From Deltaproteobacteria bacterium (lineage in GTDB: Bacteria > Myxococcota > Myxococcia > Myxococcales > 40CM-4-68-19): a stretch of 64,000 nt of DNA. Under the pieces are notes generated by a model. That model did not search any database. It had not been told where the DNA came from and saw only the letters and a program-made list of their open reading frames with translations. Made by a program: the position numbers and the translations under genes. Positions within the stretch are counted from its first letter, which is position 1, and every line of letters begins with the position of its first letter. The stretch lies in NCBI GenBank assembly GCA_005879315.1, contig VBLC01000037.1, forward strand, positions 65,300-129,299. Direction: 5' to 3'. Positions 1 to 10,407 of the stretch are shown here, in pieces.

Positions 1-154
1 CGCCGGAGATGAGGTAGCCGAAGCCCGCCAGAGGATCGCGGCCCGTCGAGGCGATGGCGAGGAAGGAGAGAACGAGCGAGACCGTCACGGCGGCGATGGC
101 CGACCAGAGTGGATCGCGCGCAGGGGCGAAGATTTTCGCGCGCAGCTCAGGCAC
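1..154 (-). CDS. ABC transporter permease, BMP/nucleoside-importer type (partial, cut by left edge)
   Basis: Only the first 51 codons lie in the window. The frame starts with GTG at 154 and overlaps the end of the ATPase gene by eight bases. The N-terminus (VPELRAKIF...) has a short basic cytoplasmic stretch, then a hydrophobic segment from about residue 18 to 35 that looks like a first membrane helix. From its place directly after a double ATPase and a BMP binding protein, it should be the first of two inner-membrane permeases (YufP/NupP-like) of a nucleoside or simple-sugar importer. The family call rests mainly on neighbours because so little is visible. Confidence 0.7.
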   Translation of the reverse strand, partial: MPELRAKIFAPARDPLWSAIAAVTVSLVLSFLAIASTGRDPLAGFGYLISG

Positions 155-1721
155 CTGGCTGCCCCAACATCATGCGGCCGAGATGCTCGTCGCTGGCCGC
201 GGGCGGCGCATCGCCCATGGCGCGGCCCTCGTAGAGGACGAGGATGCGGCGGCAGACGAAGCGCAGCTCGTCGAGATCGAGGGAGATGAGCAGGATGCCG
301 GCGCCTTTCGCGGCGGTCTCGCGCAGCGCATCGTGTACCCGCCGGGCCGCGCCGAGGTCGAGGCCGCGGGTCGGCTGCACGGCGACGACGAGCCGCGGCG
401 TTGGACCGCCGGCGAGCTCGCGGGCGGCGACGACCTTCTGCTGGTTGCCGCCGGAAAGATCGGCCGCTCGCGCGAGCGGCTCAGGCGGCCGAACGTCGAA
501 AGCGGCGATGAGCGCGCGCGCCTTCGCACTGCGGCCCTTGCGGTCGATGAGCGCGCCGCGCGCGTAGGGCGGCGCGCGCTGGTGGCCGAGGGCGAGATTC
601 TCCTCGACGCTGAGGGGCAAGCAGAGCGCGCGGCGGTGGCGATCTTCGGGGAGGTGCACGACCCCCGCGGCGCGGGCGGCGGCGGGAGTGCGCGCCCATC
701 CTTCGGCGCCGTTCAACCGGAGGGAGCCGCTCGAGGGGCGCAGGCCGGTCAGGACTTCGGCCAGCTCGGACTGTCCATTGCCGTCGACTCCGGCGACGCC
801 GAGGATTTCGCCGCGGGCGAGATTGAAAGAGAGGCCGTGCAGGGCGGGGCGGCCGCGATCGGAGAGGCAGGCGAGGTCGCGGGCTTCGAAGAGGATGTCA
901 GACCCGCGTGATGGAATTGCAGTTGGGTGGGGCACGGGAGCCCCTTGTCTAGAGGGCGCGGAAAAAAGCCCGAGCTCCGCCGCCTCCGGCGCCGCCGCAA
1001 GCGGCTTCCCCATCACCGCCTCGGCCAGCTGCCCCGCGCTCGTCTCGGTACGCGGCGTCAGCTGCACCAGTCGCCCGCGCCGCAACACCGCGATGCGGTC
1101 GGCGACGGCCAGCACCTCGCGCAGCTTGTGAGAGATGAAGATCACCGCTCGCCCGCCGGCCGCCAGCGCGCGCACGGTGCGCACCAGCTCGTCCGCCTCG
1201 CGCGGGGCCAGGACCGCCGTCGGCTCGTCGAGGATCAGCACGCGCGCGCCGCGCCAGAGCTGCTTGACGATCTCCACCCGCTGCTGCGCCGCGACGCCGA
1301 GCATCTCGACCCGCGCGCCGACGTCGAGCTCAAGCCCGAAGCGCTCTGCCGCCTCACGGACCTCGCGGCGCGCCCGCTCGCCGTCGATCACGCCGAGCGA
1401 TCGCCGCGGCTCGCGGCCCAGCACGACATTCTCCCAGACGGAGAGCGGCCCGACGAGCATGAAGTGCTGGTAGACGACGCCGATGCCGGCGTCGATCGCG
1501 GCGCGCGGATCGCCAGGCGGCAGCGGAGCACCGAAAGCGCGCACCTCGCCGGCGTCGGCGCGATAGAGGCCGCAGGCCACCGAGATCAATGTCGACTTGC
1601 CCGCCCCGTTCTCGCCCACCAGCGCCAGCACTTCTCCCGGCGCGACCGAAAACGACACGCCATCCACCGCCGCCGCGCCGCCGAATCGCTTGACGATGCC
1701 CGACAGATCGAGGGCGTTCAC
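147..1721 (-). CDS. ABC transporter ATP-binding protein, double-domain, nucleoside/simple-sugar type
   Basis: A 524-residue protein made of two fused ABC domains, the format of importer ATPases for nucleosides and simple sugars (YufO/NupO, RbsA-like). Domain 1 has a canonical Walker A (GENGAGKST, about residue 36) and Walker B LILDEPTAVL. Domain 2 has the degenerate P-loop GVDGNGQSE, usual for this family, followed by the strong signature LSGGNQQK. It would energise uptake through the permease that begins at 154. Its ATG overlaps the TGA of the binding-protein gene by four bases (1718-1721), indicating translational coupling. The substrate is inferred, not proven; the nearby nucleoside phosphorylases favour nucleosides. 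Confidence 0.9.
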   Translation of the reverse strand: MNALDLSGIVKRFGGAAAVDGVSFSVAPGEVLALVGENGAGKSTLISVACGLYRADAGEVRAFGAPLPPGDPRAAIDAGIGVVYQHFMLVGPLSVWENVVLGREPRRSLGVIDGERARREVREAAERFGLELDVGARVEMLGVAAQQRVEIVKQLWRGARVLILDEPTAVLAPREADELVRTVRALAAGGRAVIFISHKLREVLAVADRIAVLRRGRLVQLTPRTETSAGQLAEAVMGKPLAAAPEAAELGLFSAPSRQGAPVPHPTAIPSRGSDILFEARDLACLSDRGRPALHGLSFNLARGEILGVAGVDGNGQSELAEVLTGLRPSSGSLRLNGAEGWARTPAAARAAGVVHLPEDRHRRALCLPLSVEENLALGHQRAPPYARGALIDRKGRSAKARALIAAFDVRPPEPLARAADLSGGNQQKVVAARELAGGPTPRLVVAVQPTRGLDLGAARRVHDALRETAAKGAGILLISLDLDELRFVCRRILVLYEGRAMGDAPPAASDEHLGRMMLGQPGA

Positions 1722-2869
1722 GGCCTCGCTGCCACCGCGTGGGCGAGGCCGAGCTCCGCCGGGTCGGGCGGCTTGAACCTGGCGAGCTCATCGAGCGTCC
1801 CCGGCGGGCGCACCTTGCCGGCGATGATCGCGGCGCGCAGCCTCTCCACGTCGGCGAGCGCGGCGCTGCGCATCTCGGGCGTGATGGCCGCGATCGCGTC
1901 GCCGCCGGCGGGGGCAAGCCCCACTCCTCCCTCGCGCAGCCCGAGCACCACGTCGCCGCCGGCGAACTTCCCCTCGAGCACGTCCTTGACCGCGAGATAC
2001 ACCGCCAGATCGGCGTGCTTCACCATGCTGGTCAGGACATTGTGCGGCGCGACGTGCGACTGATCGCTGTCGACGCCGATGACCAGCTTTCCCGCCTGCT
2101 GTGCAGCCTTGATCACGCCCAGTCCGTCGAGGCCCGCGCCGTGGAAGACGATGTCGCAGCCGCGCGCGTACAGATCTTGCCCCACTTCGATGCCCTTCTT
2201 CTCGTCGTCGAACGTTCCGGTGTACGCGACCAATACCTGCGCCTGCGGATTCACGGCTCGCGCTCCGGCGCGATAGCCCGCCTCGAACTTGCGGATGAGA
2301 GGCAGCTGCATGCCGCCGACGAAGCCGATCTTCCCGCTCCTGGTCAGCTCTCCGGCGAGCGCTCCGGCGAGCATGCTCCCTTCGTGCTCGCGAAAGACCA
2401 CCGCGCGGACGTTGGGCACGGTCGTCGGCCTTCCCGATCCATCGAGCACCGGGCTGTCGATGAGCAGGAACTTCGCCGAGGGATTGCGCGCCGAGACCGC
2501 GCGCACCGCCGGCTCCATCATGAATCCGACGGCGATCACGAGCTCGGCGCCCTGGTCGACGAGGAGCTGCAGGTTCGGCTCGTAATCCTCCTGCGCCTTC
2601 CCCGAGAGCACCAGCGGCGGCGGAATGGGCAGATGGGGCGGATGCAGCTCGAGCTTCTCGTACTCCGCATCGGGCAGCGGCTGGTAGCCGCGCGCGGTAT
2701 AGCGCAGGCCCGCGGCCATCGCCTCGAGCCCGCGCAGAGCACCGTCGTTGAACGACTGATCGCCGCGGCCGCCCACGTCGAGCGCCAGGCCGATGGTGTG
2801 CTCCGCTTGCTTCTTCTTGCAGGCGAGGGCGAGCGCGGCCGCGCAGACGCACAGGGCGATCCGCTTCAT
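1718..2869 (-). CDS. BMP family substrate-binding lipoprotein of ABC importer
   Basis: A 383-residue protein starting MKRIALCVCAAAL with a lipobox ending ALAC at about residue 17, so it is probably anchored to the outer face of the inner membrane. The mature part has features of the basic membrane protein (BMP/Med/NupN) family: an early GLALDVGGRGDQSFND segment, GFVGGMQLPLIRKFEAGY in the middle, and DIVFHGAGLDGLGV before IGVDSDQ. Family members bind purine or other nucleosides. First gene of the importer operon, followed with a 4-nt overlap by the ATPase. A hairpin just upstream (2893-2922) probably separates it from the preceding gene. Confidence 0.9.
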   Translation of the reverse strand: MKRIALCVCAAALALACKKKQAEHTIGLALDVGGRGDQSFNDGALRGLEAMAAGLRYTARGYQPLPDAEYEKLELHPPHLPIPPPLVLSGKAQEDYEPNLQLLVDQGAELVIAVGFMMEPAVRAVSARNPSAKFLLIDSPVLDGSGRPTTVPNVRAVVFREHEGSMLAGALAGELTRSGKIGFVGGMQLPLIRKFEAGYRAGARAVNPQAQVLVAYTGTFDDEKKGIEVGQDLYARGCDIVFHGAGLDGLGVIKAAQQAGKLVIGVDSDQSHVAPHNVLTSMVKHADLAVYLAVKDVLEGKFAGGDVVLGLREGGVGLAPAGGDAIAAITPEMRSAALADVERLRAAIIAGKVRPPGTLDELARFKPPDPAELGLAHAVAARP

Positions 2870-2892
2870 GGCCGCACTCTAGCAGAGACGAC

Positions 2893-2922
2893 GCGCCCGC
2901 CCTCGAGAGACGGGGCGGGCGC
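2893..2922 (-). terminator. GC-rich hairpin between repeat protein and BMP operon
   Basis: Perfect 10-bp arms GCGCCCGCCC (2893-2902) and GGGCGGGCGC (2913-2922) with a 10-nt loop. It lies 20 nt beyond the stop of the minus-strand repeat protein and about 25 nt before the BMP start. Read on the minus strand it is followed by a pyrimidine-rich stretch (gtcgtctctgct) rather than a clean U tract, so it may be a weak or factor-dependent terminator. Confidence 0.55.
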
Positions 2923-2941
2923 TCGAAGGCCTCAACTTGCG

Positions 2942-3442
2942 TCAGCGAGGAGCGCTGCTCTCCGTGCCCGAAACTCCCGCGTCGGCGCCGACCGCGGCCG
3001 AGCCACCGAGGGTGGTTCCAGTGGTGGGATTGCCGCTCGCGCTGGTGCCGATGGTCGCGTTTCCGCTCGCGCTCGTTCCGGTCGTGGCCGAGTTGTCGGT
3101 CGGGGTGCCGGTCGTCGCGGAGTTCTGCGTGCCGGTGCCGTTGCTCACGCCGCTGCTCCCCACGGTGCCGGTCGTCCCCGTCGTCCCGCTGGTGCCGACT
3201 GTGCCGGTCGTCCCCGTCGTCCCGCTCGTCCCGACTGTGCCGGTCGTGCCCATCGTTCCGCTCGTGCCGACAGTGCCTGTCCCGCTCGAGCCAGTCGTGC
3301 CCGTTCCGGTCGTCCCTTGTCCGCTGGTAGTGCCGGCGGTGCCGGTGCTCCCCGCCGTTCCTCCTGTCGTCTGCGCCGCGGCGCTCGCCGCCAGAAGAGC
3401 AGCCGCAGCCGCGACGCTCGAAACAATCTTCCACAAGTTCAT
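2942..3442 (-). CDS. Secreted Gly/Thr/Ser-rich repeat protein, function unknown
   Basis: A 166-residue protein with a clear Sec signal peptide (MNLWKIVSS then an Ala/Leu-rich core ending SAAAQ at about residue 24). The rest is almost only Gly, Thr and Ser: the centre is a 12-residue tandem repeat of the [12 protein letters not shown] type, and the tail has SATTGT and SASGN variants. There is no Cys and no recognisable catalytic domain. It has the strongest ribosome binding site of the region, AAAGGAGG five bases before ATG, which supports translation. A secreted, probably disordered surface or matrix polypeptide is plausible. The product is an inference from composition only. Confidence 0.7.
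   Translation of the reverse strand: MNLWKIVSSVAAAAALLAASAAAQTTGGTAGSTGTAGTTSGQGTTGTGTTGSSGTGTVGTSGTMGTTGTVGTSGTTGTTGTVGTSGTTGTTGTVGSSGVSNGTGTQNSATTGTPTDNSATTGTSASGNATIGTSASGNPTTGTTLGGSAAVGADAGVSGTESSAPR
3166..3273. repeat. 36-bp tandem repeat, three copies, within the Gly/Thr-rich gene
   Basis: Units begin at 3166, 3202 and 3238, each starting tgccggtcgt. Units 1 and 2 differ at only a couple of bases and unit 3 is more diverged. Each unit encodes one 12-residue protein repeat, so copy-number change would preserve the frame. Confidence 0.85.
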
Positions 3443-3568
3443 CGCTTCCTCCTTTGCGCAGCACCATGGGGATCGGGCGGAGGAGTGTCGAGGGACCGCC
3501 AGCCGCGCGCTTGTCCGTGGAGCTACCCGCCGGGGGCACCTGCGTATGGACGGCCACGGCCAGCGGCC

Positions 3569-5683
3569 TCAGAGCAGGTTCTCCAGATCCGCAGGCTCCG
3601 TGACGGGCAGCTTGCATGCGCCGCGCACGCAGACGTAGGCGGTGGTCCTGCCGCCCTGAGCGGGCCGATCTCGAGCCAACGGCGTTGCGGGCGGGGCGCC
3701 ATCCTCGTGGCGGATGAGCACCTGCGAGGGAGCAAAGCGCGGCCGCAGCAGATCGAGCAGCAGCGCATCGGACGAGCCCCGAGGCCTCACCAGCACCACC
3801 TCGCGCGCCTCGCCGAGGAAGAAATCGACCGCGAGCAGCATCTCGCCCAGCGCCGCCGGCGCGCCGGCGAGCAGCGCGCCAAAAGAGCTGAGCAGCTTCT
3901 CCGCCTGCTCGCGGTAGGTGCTCTCCGAAGTGATCGCCTCGAGCCGCAGCAGGGTGAGCGCCGCGACCGAATTTCCCGTCGGCTCGGCCCCGTCATAGGC
4001 GGGTTTCTCCCGCGCCAGCAGCGCCTCGTGATCGGCGGGCGTGCGATAGAAGCCTCCGGCGGGATCGGCGAAGCGGCGCGCGAGCGCCTCGTGCAGCCGC
4101 ACCGCGGTCTGCAGCCGGCGCGGCTCGCCGGTCGCCTCGAAGAGATCGACCAGCCCCGCGGCAAGAAAGGCATGATCCTCGAGCAGCCCCGCGTGCCTGC
4201 CGGTGCGCCGGAGATTCCCATCCGCGAAATGCCTCTCGAGCACCGTGTCCGCCGCGCGCGCCGCGCGGTCGAGGTAGTCCTGCCGCGAGAGCGCCAGCCC
4301 TGCCCGGGCGAAGGCGGAGATCATCAGCCCATTCCAGGAAGTGAGAATCTTCGTGTCGGTCGAGGGCGGCGGCCGCCGAGCGCGGGCGGCGTAGAGCTTC
4401 GGCCGAATCTTGTCGAGAAAGGCCTGGTCGCTCTCGTCGGGCACCCGCGCGAGCGAGAGCACGTTCTTGCCTTCGAAGTTTCCCTCTTCGGTCACCTGGA
4501 AGACCTGCGCAGCGCGGGCGGCGTCCTCGCCCAGCACCTCGCGCAGCTGCGCCGGCGTCCAGACGAAGAAGGTTCCCTCTTCGCCTTCGCTGTCGGCGTC
4601 GGTCGCGCTGAAAAACGCGCCGGTGGCGTCGGTCATCTCGCGCGCCACGTAGTCGAGAACCTCGGAGACGATGCGGCGGAAGAAGGCGCTCCCCGTCGCC
4701 TGCCAACCCTCGAGATAGGCGAACGCCAGGAGCGCGTTGTCGTAAAGCATCTTCTCGAAGTGCGGCACCAGCCAGTGCGCGTCGGTCGAGTAGCGATGGA
4801 ATCCGCCGCCGACCTGATCGTACATGCCGCCGAGCGCCATCTTCTCCAGCGTGAGCACGGCCATGCGCAGCGCCTGCTCGTCCCCTGTTCTCTTCCAATA
4901 CCGGAGCAGGAAACGCACGTTCATGCTCGAGGGAAACTTGGGCGCGCGCCGCACGCCGCCTTCGCGCGGATCGAAGACCTCGGCGTAGTAGCTCATCGCG
5001 CCCTGCAGAACGTGAACGCCGGGCAGCCCGCTGGGCTGATCGGCGGCGAGGCTTTGCTTCACCGCCTGCGCGATTTGCTCGGCGGACTTCGCGGCCCGCT
5101 CGCGCTCCTCGCGATAGACGCGCGACAACTCCAGAAGAATGCTCTTGAAGCCCATGCGCGCGCCGCGATCGCCGTCGCGCGCCGGGAAGTAGGTGCCGCC
5201 GAAGAAGGGTTTGCCCTCGGGCGTGAGGAAGACGCTCATCGGCCAGCCCCCCTGTCGGGTGAGCATCTGCACGGCCTGCATGTAGATGGCGTCGACGTCG
5301 GGCCGCTCCTCGCGGTCGACCTTGACCGGAATGAAATGCTCGTTGAGCAATTCTGCGATGTCGGGCGACTCGAACGACTCCTCCTCCATCACGTGGCACC
5401 AGTGACAGGTGGAGTAGCCGACGCTGAGGAAGATGGGTCGGTCGAGCTTTTTCGCCCTGGCGAAAGCCTCCTCGCCCCAAGGATGCCAGTCGACCGGATT
5501 GTGCGCGTGCTGCAGCAGATAAGGGCTGGTCTCCAGAGCCAGCCGGTTGGTCCAGCGCGGCGAACCGTCCTCGCGGAGATGATGCGTGCGGAACTCGCGT
5601 CGCGCGGCGACCGCCTGCGCGAGCCGTGCCGAGAGATCGGCATCGAAAGGCTGCGCGCCCGGTCCAGGCTCGACGGTCGCCAT
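3569..5683 (-). CDS. Thioredoxin domain-containing protein (DUF255/YyaL family)
   Basis: A 704-residue protein of the YyaL/spermatogenesis-associated protein 20 family. The hallmark N-terminal block is present: [21 protein letters not shown] near residues 47-66, then a thioredoxin-like domain with [14 protein letters not shown] (Cys93-x-x-Cys96) and the [16 protein letters not shown] segment. The C-terminal two thirds resemble the alpha/alpha-toroid of N-acylglucosamine 2-epimerases ([27 protein letters not shown]). The biochemical role of the family is not firmly established. ATG at 5683 gives the normal family length; the frame stays open upstream but that part has no family similarity. It is divergent from the phosphorylase gene with only 24 bases between start codons. 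Confidence 0.9.
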   Translation of the reverse strand: MATVEPGPGAQPFDADLSARLAQAVAARREFRTHHLREDGSPRWTNRLALETSPYLLQHAHNPVDWHPWGEEAFARAKKLDRPIFLSVGYSTCHWCHVMEEESFESPDIAELLNEHFIPVKVDREERPDVDAIYMQAVQMLTRQGGWPMSVFLTPEGKPFFGGTYFPARDGDRGARMGFKSILLELSRVYREERERAAKSAEQIAQAVKQSLAADQPSGLPGVHVLQGAMSYYAEVFDPREGGVRRAPKFPSSMNVRFLLRYWKRTGDEQALRMAVLTLEKMALGGMYDQVGGGFHRYSTDAHWLVPHFEKMLYDNALLAFAYLEGWQATGSAFFRRIVSEVLDYVAREMTDATGAFFSATDADSEGEEGTFFVWTPAQLREVLGEDAARAAQVFQVTEEGNFEGKNVLSLARVPDESDQAFLDKIRPKLYAARARRPPPSTDTKILTSWNGLMISAFARAGLALSRQDYLDRAARAADTVLERHFADGNLRRTGRHAGLLEDHAFLAAGLVDLFEATGEPRRLQTAVRLHEALARRFADPAGGFYRTPADHEALLAREKPAYDGAEPTGNSVAALTLLRLEAITSESTYREQAEKLLSSFGALLAGAPAALGEMLLAVDFFLGEAREVVLVRPRGSSDALLLDLLRPRFAPSQVLIRHEDGAPPATPLARDRPAQGGRTTAYVCVRGACKLPVTEPADLENLL

Positions 5684-5707
5684 GCGATCTTCTACCCTGC
5701 GCGGTTC

Positions 5708-7024
5708 ATGCGCGCCTACGACTTGATCCGCAAGAAGCGCGACGGCGGACAGCTGACTGCGGAAGAGCTGCAGTACCTCGTCTGGGGCGCGACCAGCGGC
5801 GGCGTCGCCGACGAGCAGCTCGCTGCGTTTCTCATGGCGGTCTTCTTCCGCGGCATGGAGCTCACCACCGAGCTGCCCGCCTGGTTGCGGGCCATGCTCC
5901 ACTCGGGACAGGTGCTCGATCTCTCGGCCATTCCCGGCCGCAAGGTCGACAAGCACTCCACCGGCGGCGTGGGTGACAAGATCTCGCTGGCGCTCGCGCC
6001 GGCGGTCGCGGTCTGCGGCGTGAAGGTGCCGATGGTCTCCGGCCGCGGCCTGGGCCACACCGGCGGCACGCTCGACAAGCTGGAGAGCATCCCTGGCTTC
6101 TCCGTCGATCTCTCGCTCGCCCGCTTCGTCGAGCTGGTCAATCGGCTCGGCGTCTGCCTCATCGGGCAGACCCAGGAGATCGCTCCGGCCGACCGAAAGC
6201 TGTATGCGCTGCGCGACGCCACGGCGACCGTCGAGTCGATGCCGCTCATCGCCTCCAGCATCTTGTCGAAGAAGCTGGCCGAAGGCATCGATGCGCTGGT
6301 GCTCGACGTCAAGGTGGGCCGCGGCGCGTTCATGAAGACGCTGGAGGAAGGGCGCTTGCTCGCGCGCACCATGGTCGATCTCTGCCGCGCGCTGGGCCGC
6401 GGCTGCGTCGCGCTGCTCACCGACATGGATGCGCCGCTGGGGAGAGCGGTGGGCAACGCCGTCGAGGTGCGCGAGGCCATCGACGTCCTGCGCGGCGGCG
6501 GTCCGCCCGACGTGCGCGAGCTGACGCTGCAGCTCGGCGCGGAGATGCTGCTCGCCGGCGAAGCGCCCGGCGTCGGCAATGATCCATTGCTGGCTCGCCT
6601 CCGCATCGAGACCGCCCTCGCCGACGGCGGCGCGCTCAAGCGCTTCCTGATGCTCGTCGACGCGCAGGGCGGCGACGCTTCGGCCATCGAGGATCCCTCG
6701 CGGCTGCCGCAGCCGAAAGCGAGACGCGAGGTGCGCGCCGATCGCTCCGGCGTCATCGAGGCGCTCGATGCCGAGCTGGTCGGGCTGGCCGCCGTCGAGC
6801 TCGGCGCCGGCCGCGCCCGAAAGGAGGACGCGGTCGATCACGCCGCCGGCCTGCTCTTGAGAAAGCACCTCGGCGAAGAAGTCCGCGCCGGCGAGCCCCT
6901 GGCAGAGCTGCACGCCGCCACCGCGTTGCGCCTCGACGCGGGCGAGGCCCGATTTCGCGCCGCGGTCGCGATCGGCGATCGGCGGCCGCAGCGCCGGCCT
7001 TTGGTCATCGAACGAATCGGCTAA
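5708..7024 (+). CDS. deoA: Pyrimidine-nucleoside / thymidine phosphorylase
   Basis: A 438-residue protein of normal family length that converts thymidine or uridine plus phosphate into free base and (deoxy)ribose 1-phosphate. The N-terminus has the alpha domain pattern [11 protein letters not shown]. The phosphate-binding block [10 protein letters not shown] lies near residues 82-91, and the family signature [11 protein letters not shown] followed by DKLE starts at residue 111. [14 protein letters not shown] and the C-terminal barrel-sandwich region with [17 protein letters not shown] are also present. ATG at 5708 was chosen because upstream codons in the same open frame show no family similarity. 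Together with the BMP importer, purine phosphorylase and cytidine deaminase it suggests a nucleoside salvage set. deoA versus pdp cannot be separated from sequence alone. Confidence 0.93.
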   Translation: MRAYDLIRKKRDGGQLTAEELQYLVWGATSGGVADEQLAAFLMAVFFRGMELTTELPAWLRAMLHSGQVLDLSAIPGRKVDKHSTGGVGDKISLALAPAVAVCGVKVPMVSGRGLGHTGGTLDKLESIPGFSVDLSLARFVELVNRLGVCLIGQTQEIAPADRKLYALRDATATVESMPLIASSILSKKLAEGIDALVLDVKVGRGAFMKTLEEGRLLARTMVDLCRALGRGCVALLTDMDAPLGRAVGNAVEVREAIDVLRGGGPPDVRELTLQLGAEMLLAGEAPGVGNDPLLARLRIETALADGGALKRFLMLVDAQGGDASAIEDPSRLPQPKARREVRADRSGVIEALDAELVGLAAVELGAGRARKEDAVDHAAGLLLRKHLGEEVRAGEPLAELHAATALRLDAGEARFRAAVAIGDRRPQRRPLVIERIG

Positions 7025-7035
7025 AGCCCCAAGAA

Positions 7036-7151
7036 CCGGGCCCAGGCCCGGGTTCGTACTCGGTTGCGGGTACGGGGACGCCAACGGGCCCGGCCGAACC
7101 CGTCGGCGTACCCGTCCGCGAACCCGAGTACGCGCCCGGACCCCGGCCCGG
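7036..7151. repeat. 116-bp imperfect palindrome in intergenic region
   Basis: The whole interval folds on one axis between 7093 and 7094. Outer arms starting ccgggccca pair with the mirror-image block ending ggcccgg at 7151. Inner blocks cgtactcgg (7055-7063) and ccgagtacg (7124-7132) pair at exactly the same axis, as does the cggccg at the centre. It is made of degenerate cgggtacg/cgggttcg units. It lies 11 nt after the deoA stop and ends 25 nt before the next start, so it could act as a terminator or as a structured intergenic element. No open frame of interest runs through it. Confidence 0.75.
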
Positions 7152-7175
7152 CAGTTGTGGTTACACTCCGGAGAA

Positions 7176-8273
<1,098 letters not shown>

Positions 8274-8274
8274 G

Positions 8275-8730
8275 CTACTGCGCCTCGGTGGCGATGGCCA
8301 GCCGCTCGACGCCGACCGACTTGGCGGCCTCCATGACCTCGACCACCCGGCCGTGCGCCACGCCCGTGTCGGCCTGGATGATCACCTGCGCGTCGGGCGC
8401 GTCCTTGACCAGCGCGCGGAGCCGCTCGGTCAGGGAGGGGATGTCGATGCTCTTGCCCTCGATGACGGTGGTGCCGTCCTTGAGAATGGCCACGGGAAAA
8501 TCGCGCGGCTGCACGTGCAGCTCCTTGGCGGCGCCTTTGGGCAGGTCGACGCGCACGCCGGTGCCGCCGCCCTGGGCCTGCTCCACCACGATCGACGACC
8601 CGACCATGAAGATGATGAGCAGCACGAGGAAGATGTCGGTCAGCGGCGTGATGTTGATCTCGCTGAAGACCGACGGCGCGAACTCCTCGTCGTCGTGGTG
8701 ATGCGATTTGCCGGGGCCGCTGATGGCCAC
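8275..8730 (-). CDS. ExbD/TolR family biopolymer transport protein
   Basis: A 151-residue protein with one membrane helix (about residues 30-50, DIFLVLLIIFMVGSSIVV) after the short cytoplasmic segment SEINITPLTD. The Asp at the start of the helix is the conserved proton-path residue of ExbD/TolR. A periplasmic domain follows, with VIIQADTGVAHGRVVEVM near its end. It forms a proton-driven stator complex with the preceding ExbB-like protein. The start codon is GTG (8728-8730), directly abutting the TGA of that gene. No TonB or TolA gene lies next to it, so its partner is uncertain; ExbD is as likely as TolR. Confidence 0.9.
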   Translation of the reverse strand: MAISGPGKSHHHDDEEFAPSVFSEINITPLTDIFLVLLIIFMVGSSIVVEQAQGGGTGVRVDLPKGAAKELHVQPRDFPVAILKDGTTVIEGKSIDIPSLTERLRALVKDAPDAQVIIQADTGVAHGRVVEVMEAAKSVGVERLAIATEAQ

Positions 8731-9450
8731 TCAGGCGCGTCCTGTCGCGGGAGCGCGGGCCTGCGCCGAGGCCGCCTCGGCGGAGGTGCTGACCGCGCGC
8801 GGACCCTGCAGGGCGGCGGTCAGTTCGGCCGCGTGGTCGACGACCACTTCGGTCAGCTCGTCCGAGCGCAGCGTCATGTCGAAAGCTTCCTTGGAGATGC
8901 GCGCCTGGAAGATGTTGAAGAGCACCACCGCCTCGACTGCCACGGCGATGCCGCCCGCGGTGGTGATGAGCGCCTCGGAGATGGCCGGAGCCACGACCGC
9001 GAAACCGCTCTGGCCGGTCATGCCGATCTGCCGGAAGGAGCCGAGAATGCCCACCACGGTGCCGAAGAGCCCGACGAAGGGCATCACCGCGCCCAGCGTC
9101 CCCAGCACCCAGAGTGGCGCACGCAGGGCCTGGATCACCTCGCGCCTCGCCCGATCGACCGCGTCGGCGACGCGCTCGGGCTTGTTGGCCCGATCGAAGG
9201 CGGCCCGGTAGAGGGCTGCGGTGGGGACGTGCGAGCGGTCGCTCTCGTGCAGCGCGAGGGTCGCCTCGCCCCGCAAGAGCGCGCGGACGATCTGCTCGTG
9301 CAACTCGCGCGCCTTGGTGGCGAATCCGCGCAGGAAGAGGGCGCGCTCGACGCCGATGAGCACGGCGGCTACCGACCCGAGCAGGATGATCACCTTGGTG
9401 ATCACCATGACGGTGCCGCCGGTCTTGAGCACCTCCAGGACCTCGTTCAT
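8731..9450 (-). CDS. MotA/TolQ/ExbB proton channel family protein
   Basis: A 239-residue inner-membrane protein with a first helix at about residues 14-35 (MVITKVIILLGSVAAVLIGVE) and two helices in the second half. The conserved core LGTLGAVMPFVGLFGTVVGILGSF and AISEALITTAGGIAVAVEAVVLFN is typical of ExbB/TolQ. It pairs with the ExbD-like gene that follows without any gap, forming a two-gene operon. It is divergent from the purine phosphorylase gene, with 48 bases between the start codons for both promoters. Its specific use (TonB-like uptake, Tol-like envelope work, or gliding-motor type) cannot be decided from sequence. Confidence 0.92.
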   Translation of the reverse strand: MNEVLEVLKTGGTVMVITKVIILLGSVAAVLIGVERALFLRGFATKARELHEQIVRALLRGEATLALHESDRSHVPTAALYRAAFDRANKPERVADAVDRARREVIQALRAPLWVLGTLGAVMPFVGLFGTVVGILGSFRQIGMTGQSGFAVVAPAISEALITTAGGIAVAVEAVVLFNIFQARISKEAFDMTLRSDELTEVVVDHAAELTAALQGPRAVSTSAEAASAQARAPATGRA

Positions 9451-9498
9451 ATGCGGTGTGTAACACGGCCCGAGGCGGGCTTCCTCCCAGCGTGGTAG

Positions 9499-10368
9499 AT
9501 GACCGCCATGTCGTGGACCGAGCTTGCGCTGGAATGCGCTCGATTCGCTCGCCCGCGTCTCCGGCTTTCGCCGGAGGAATCGCCCCTGGCGGTCATACTC
9601 GGCTCAGGCCTGGGGGGCTTCGCCGACCAGCTGGCGGGGGCGCGGGCGCTGCCCTTCAGCGAGCTGCCGGGCTTTCCCCCTGCTACGGTCAAGGGACACA
9701 AAGGGCGGCTCGTCTATGGGCAGCTGGGACAGACGCCCGTTCTCGCCTTGCAGGGGCGGCTGCATGGCTACGAAGGCCACGATGCCGCGACGGTCGCCTT
9801 CCCTGCCCGCGTGCTGGGGACTCTCGGGGCTCGCGCGCTGCTGGTGACCAACGCGGCAGGGGCCATCAATCCCACGTTTGCGCCAGGCGACCTGATGCGC
9901 ATCGCCGATCACATCAACGCGACGGCCCAGAATCCTCTGGTGGGTCCGGGCGAGGAGACGCTGGGGCCGCGCTTTCCTGACTTGTCCCGGGCGTACGATC
10001 TGCGCCTCGCGGCGGCATTGGAGGAGGCGGCGAAGCAGCTGGGCCAGACGTTGCGCGCCGGCGTGTACATCCAGGTGAACGGCCCCTCCTACGAGACGCC
10101 GGCCGAAGTGCGGATGGCGCAGACGCTGGGCGCTGACGCGGTGGGCATGAGCACCGTGCCGGAAGTCATCGCCGCCGCGCAGATGGGGCTACCGGTTTGC
10201 GGCATCTCCTGCATCACGAACCTCGCGGCGGGAATCTCGCAGCACCCGCTGACCCACGAGGAAGTCGTCGAGGTGGCGCGTCAAGCGGAGGGAAAGTTCA
10301 GCGACCTGTTGCGCGCCTTCCTCCCCCGCGCCTTCGCCGCCGTGCCGCCGCGCAAACCCCTCGCTTGA
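9499..10368 (+). CDS. punA: Purine-nucleoside phosphorylase, trimeric PNP/MTAP type
   Basis: A 289-residue protein that phosphorolyses purine nucleosides to base and (deoxy)ribose 1-phosphate. Family landmarks are the phosphate-loop segment ILGSGLGGFADQL near residue 34, GHKGRLVYGQLG, the phosphate-site GRLHGYEGHD, and VNGPSYETPAEVRM with the purine-binding Glu. GADAVGMSTVPEVIAA and CITNLAAGIS follow, with the Asn that contacts the base in this class. ATG at 9499 is used; a second in-frame ATG at 9508 is an equally possible start. It is followed 39 nt later by cytidine deaminase on the same strand, so the two are probably cotranscribed as salvage genes. Confidence 0.93.
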   Translation: MTAMSWTELALECARFARPRLRLSPEESPLAVILGSGLGGFADQLAGARALPFSELPGFPPATVKGHKGRLVYGQLGQTPVLALQGRLHGYEGHDAATVAFPARVLGTLGARALLVTNAAGAINPTFAPGDLMRIADHINATAQNPLVGPGEETLGPRFPDLSRAYDLRLAAALEEAAKQLGQTLRAGVYIQVNGPSYETPAEVRMAQTLGADAVGMSTVPEVIAAAQMGLPVCGISCITNLAAGISQHPLTHEEVVEVARQAEGKFSDLLRAFLPRAFAAVPPRKPLA

Positions 10369-10407
10369 AAGTGGCCCGCGCGCTGGCGGCGAGTATCCTT
10401 CCGCAGG

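Noticed and set aside
3145-3638. Plus-strand Val/Pro-rich frames opposite the Gly/Thr-repeat gene
   Set aside because: They are the antisense of the 36-bp repeats; only the minus strand has a signal peptide and a strong ribosome binding site.
1739-5707. Long plus-strand open frame ahead of the pyrimidine phosphorylase
   Set aside because: The upstream part is antisense to the BMP lipoprotein and the thioredoxin-domain gene and lacks family similarity; only the part from 5708 is a real protein.
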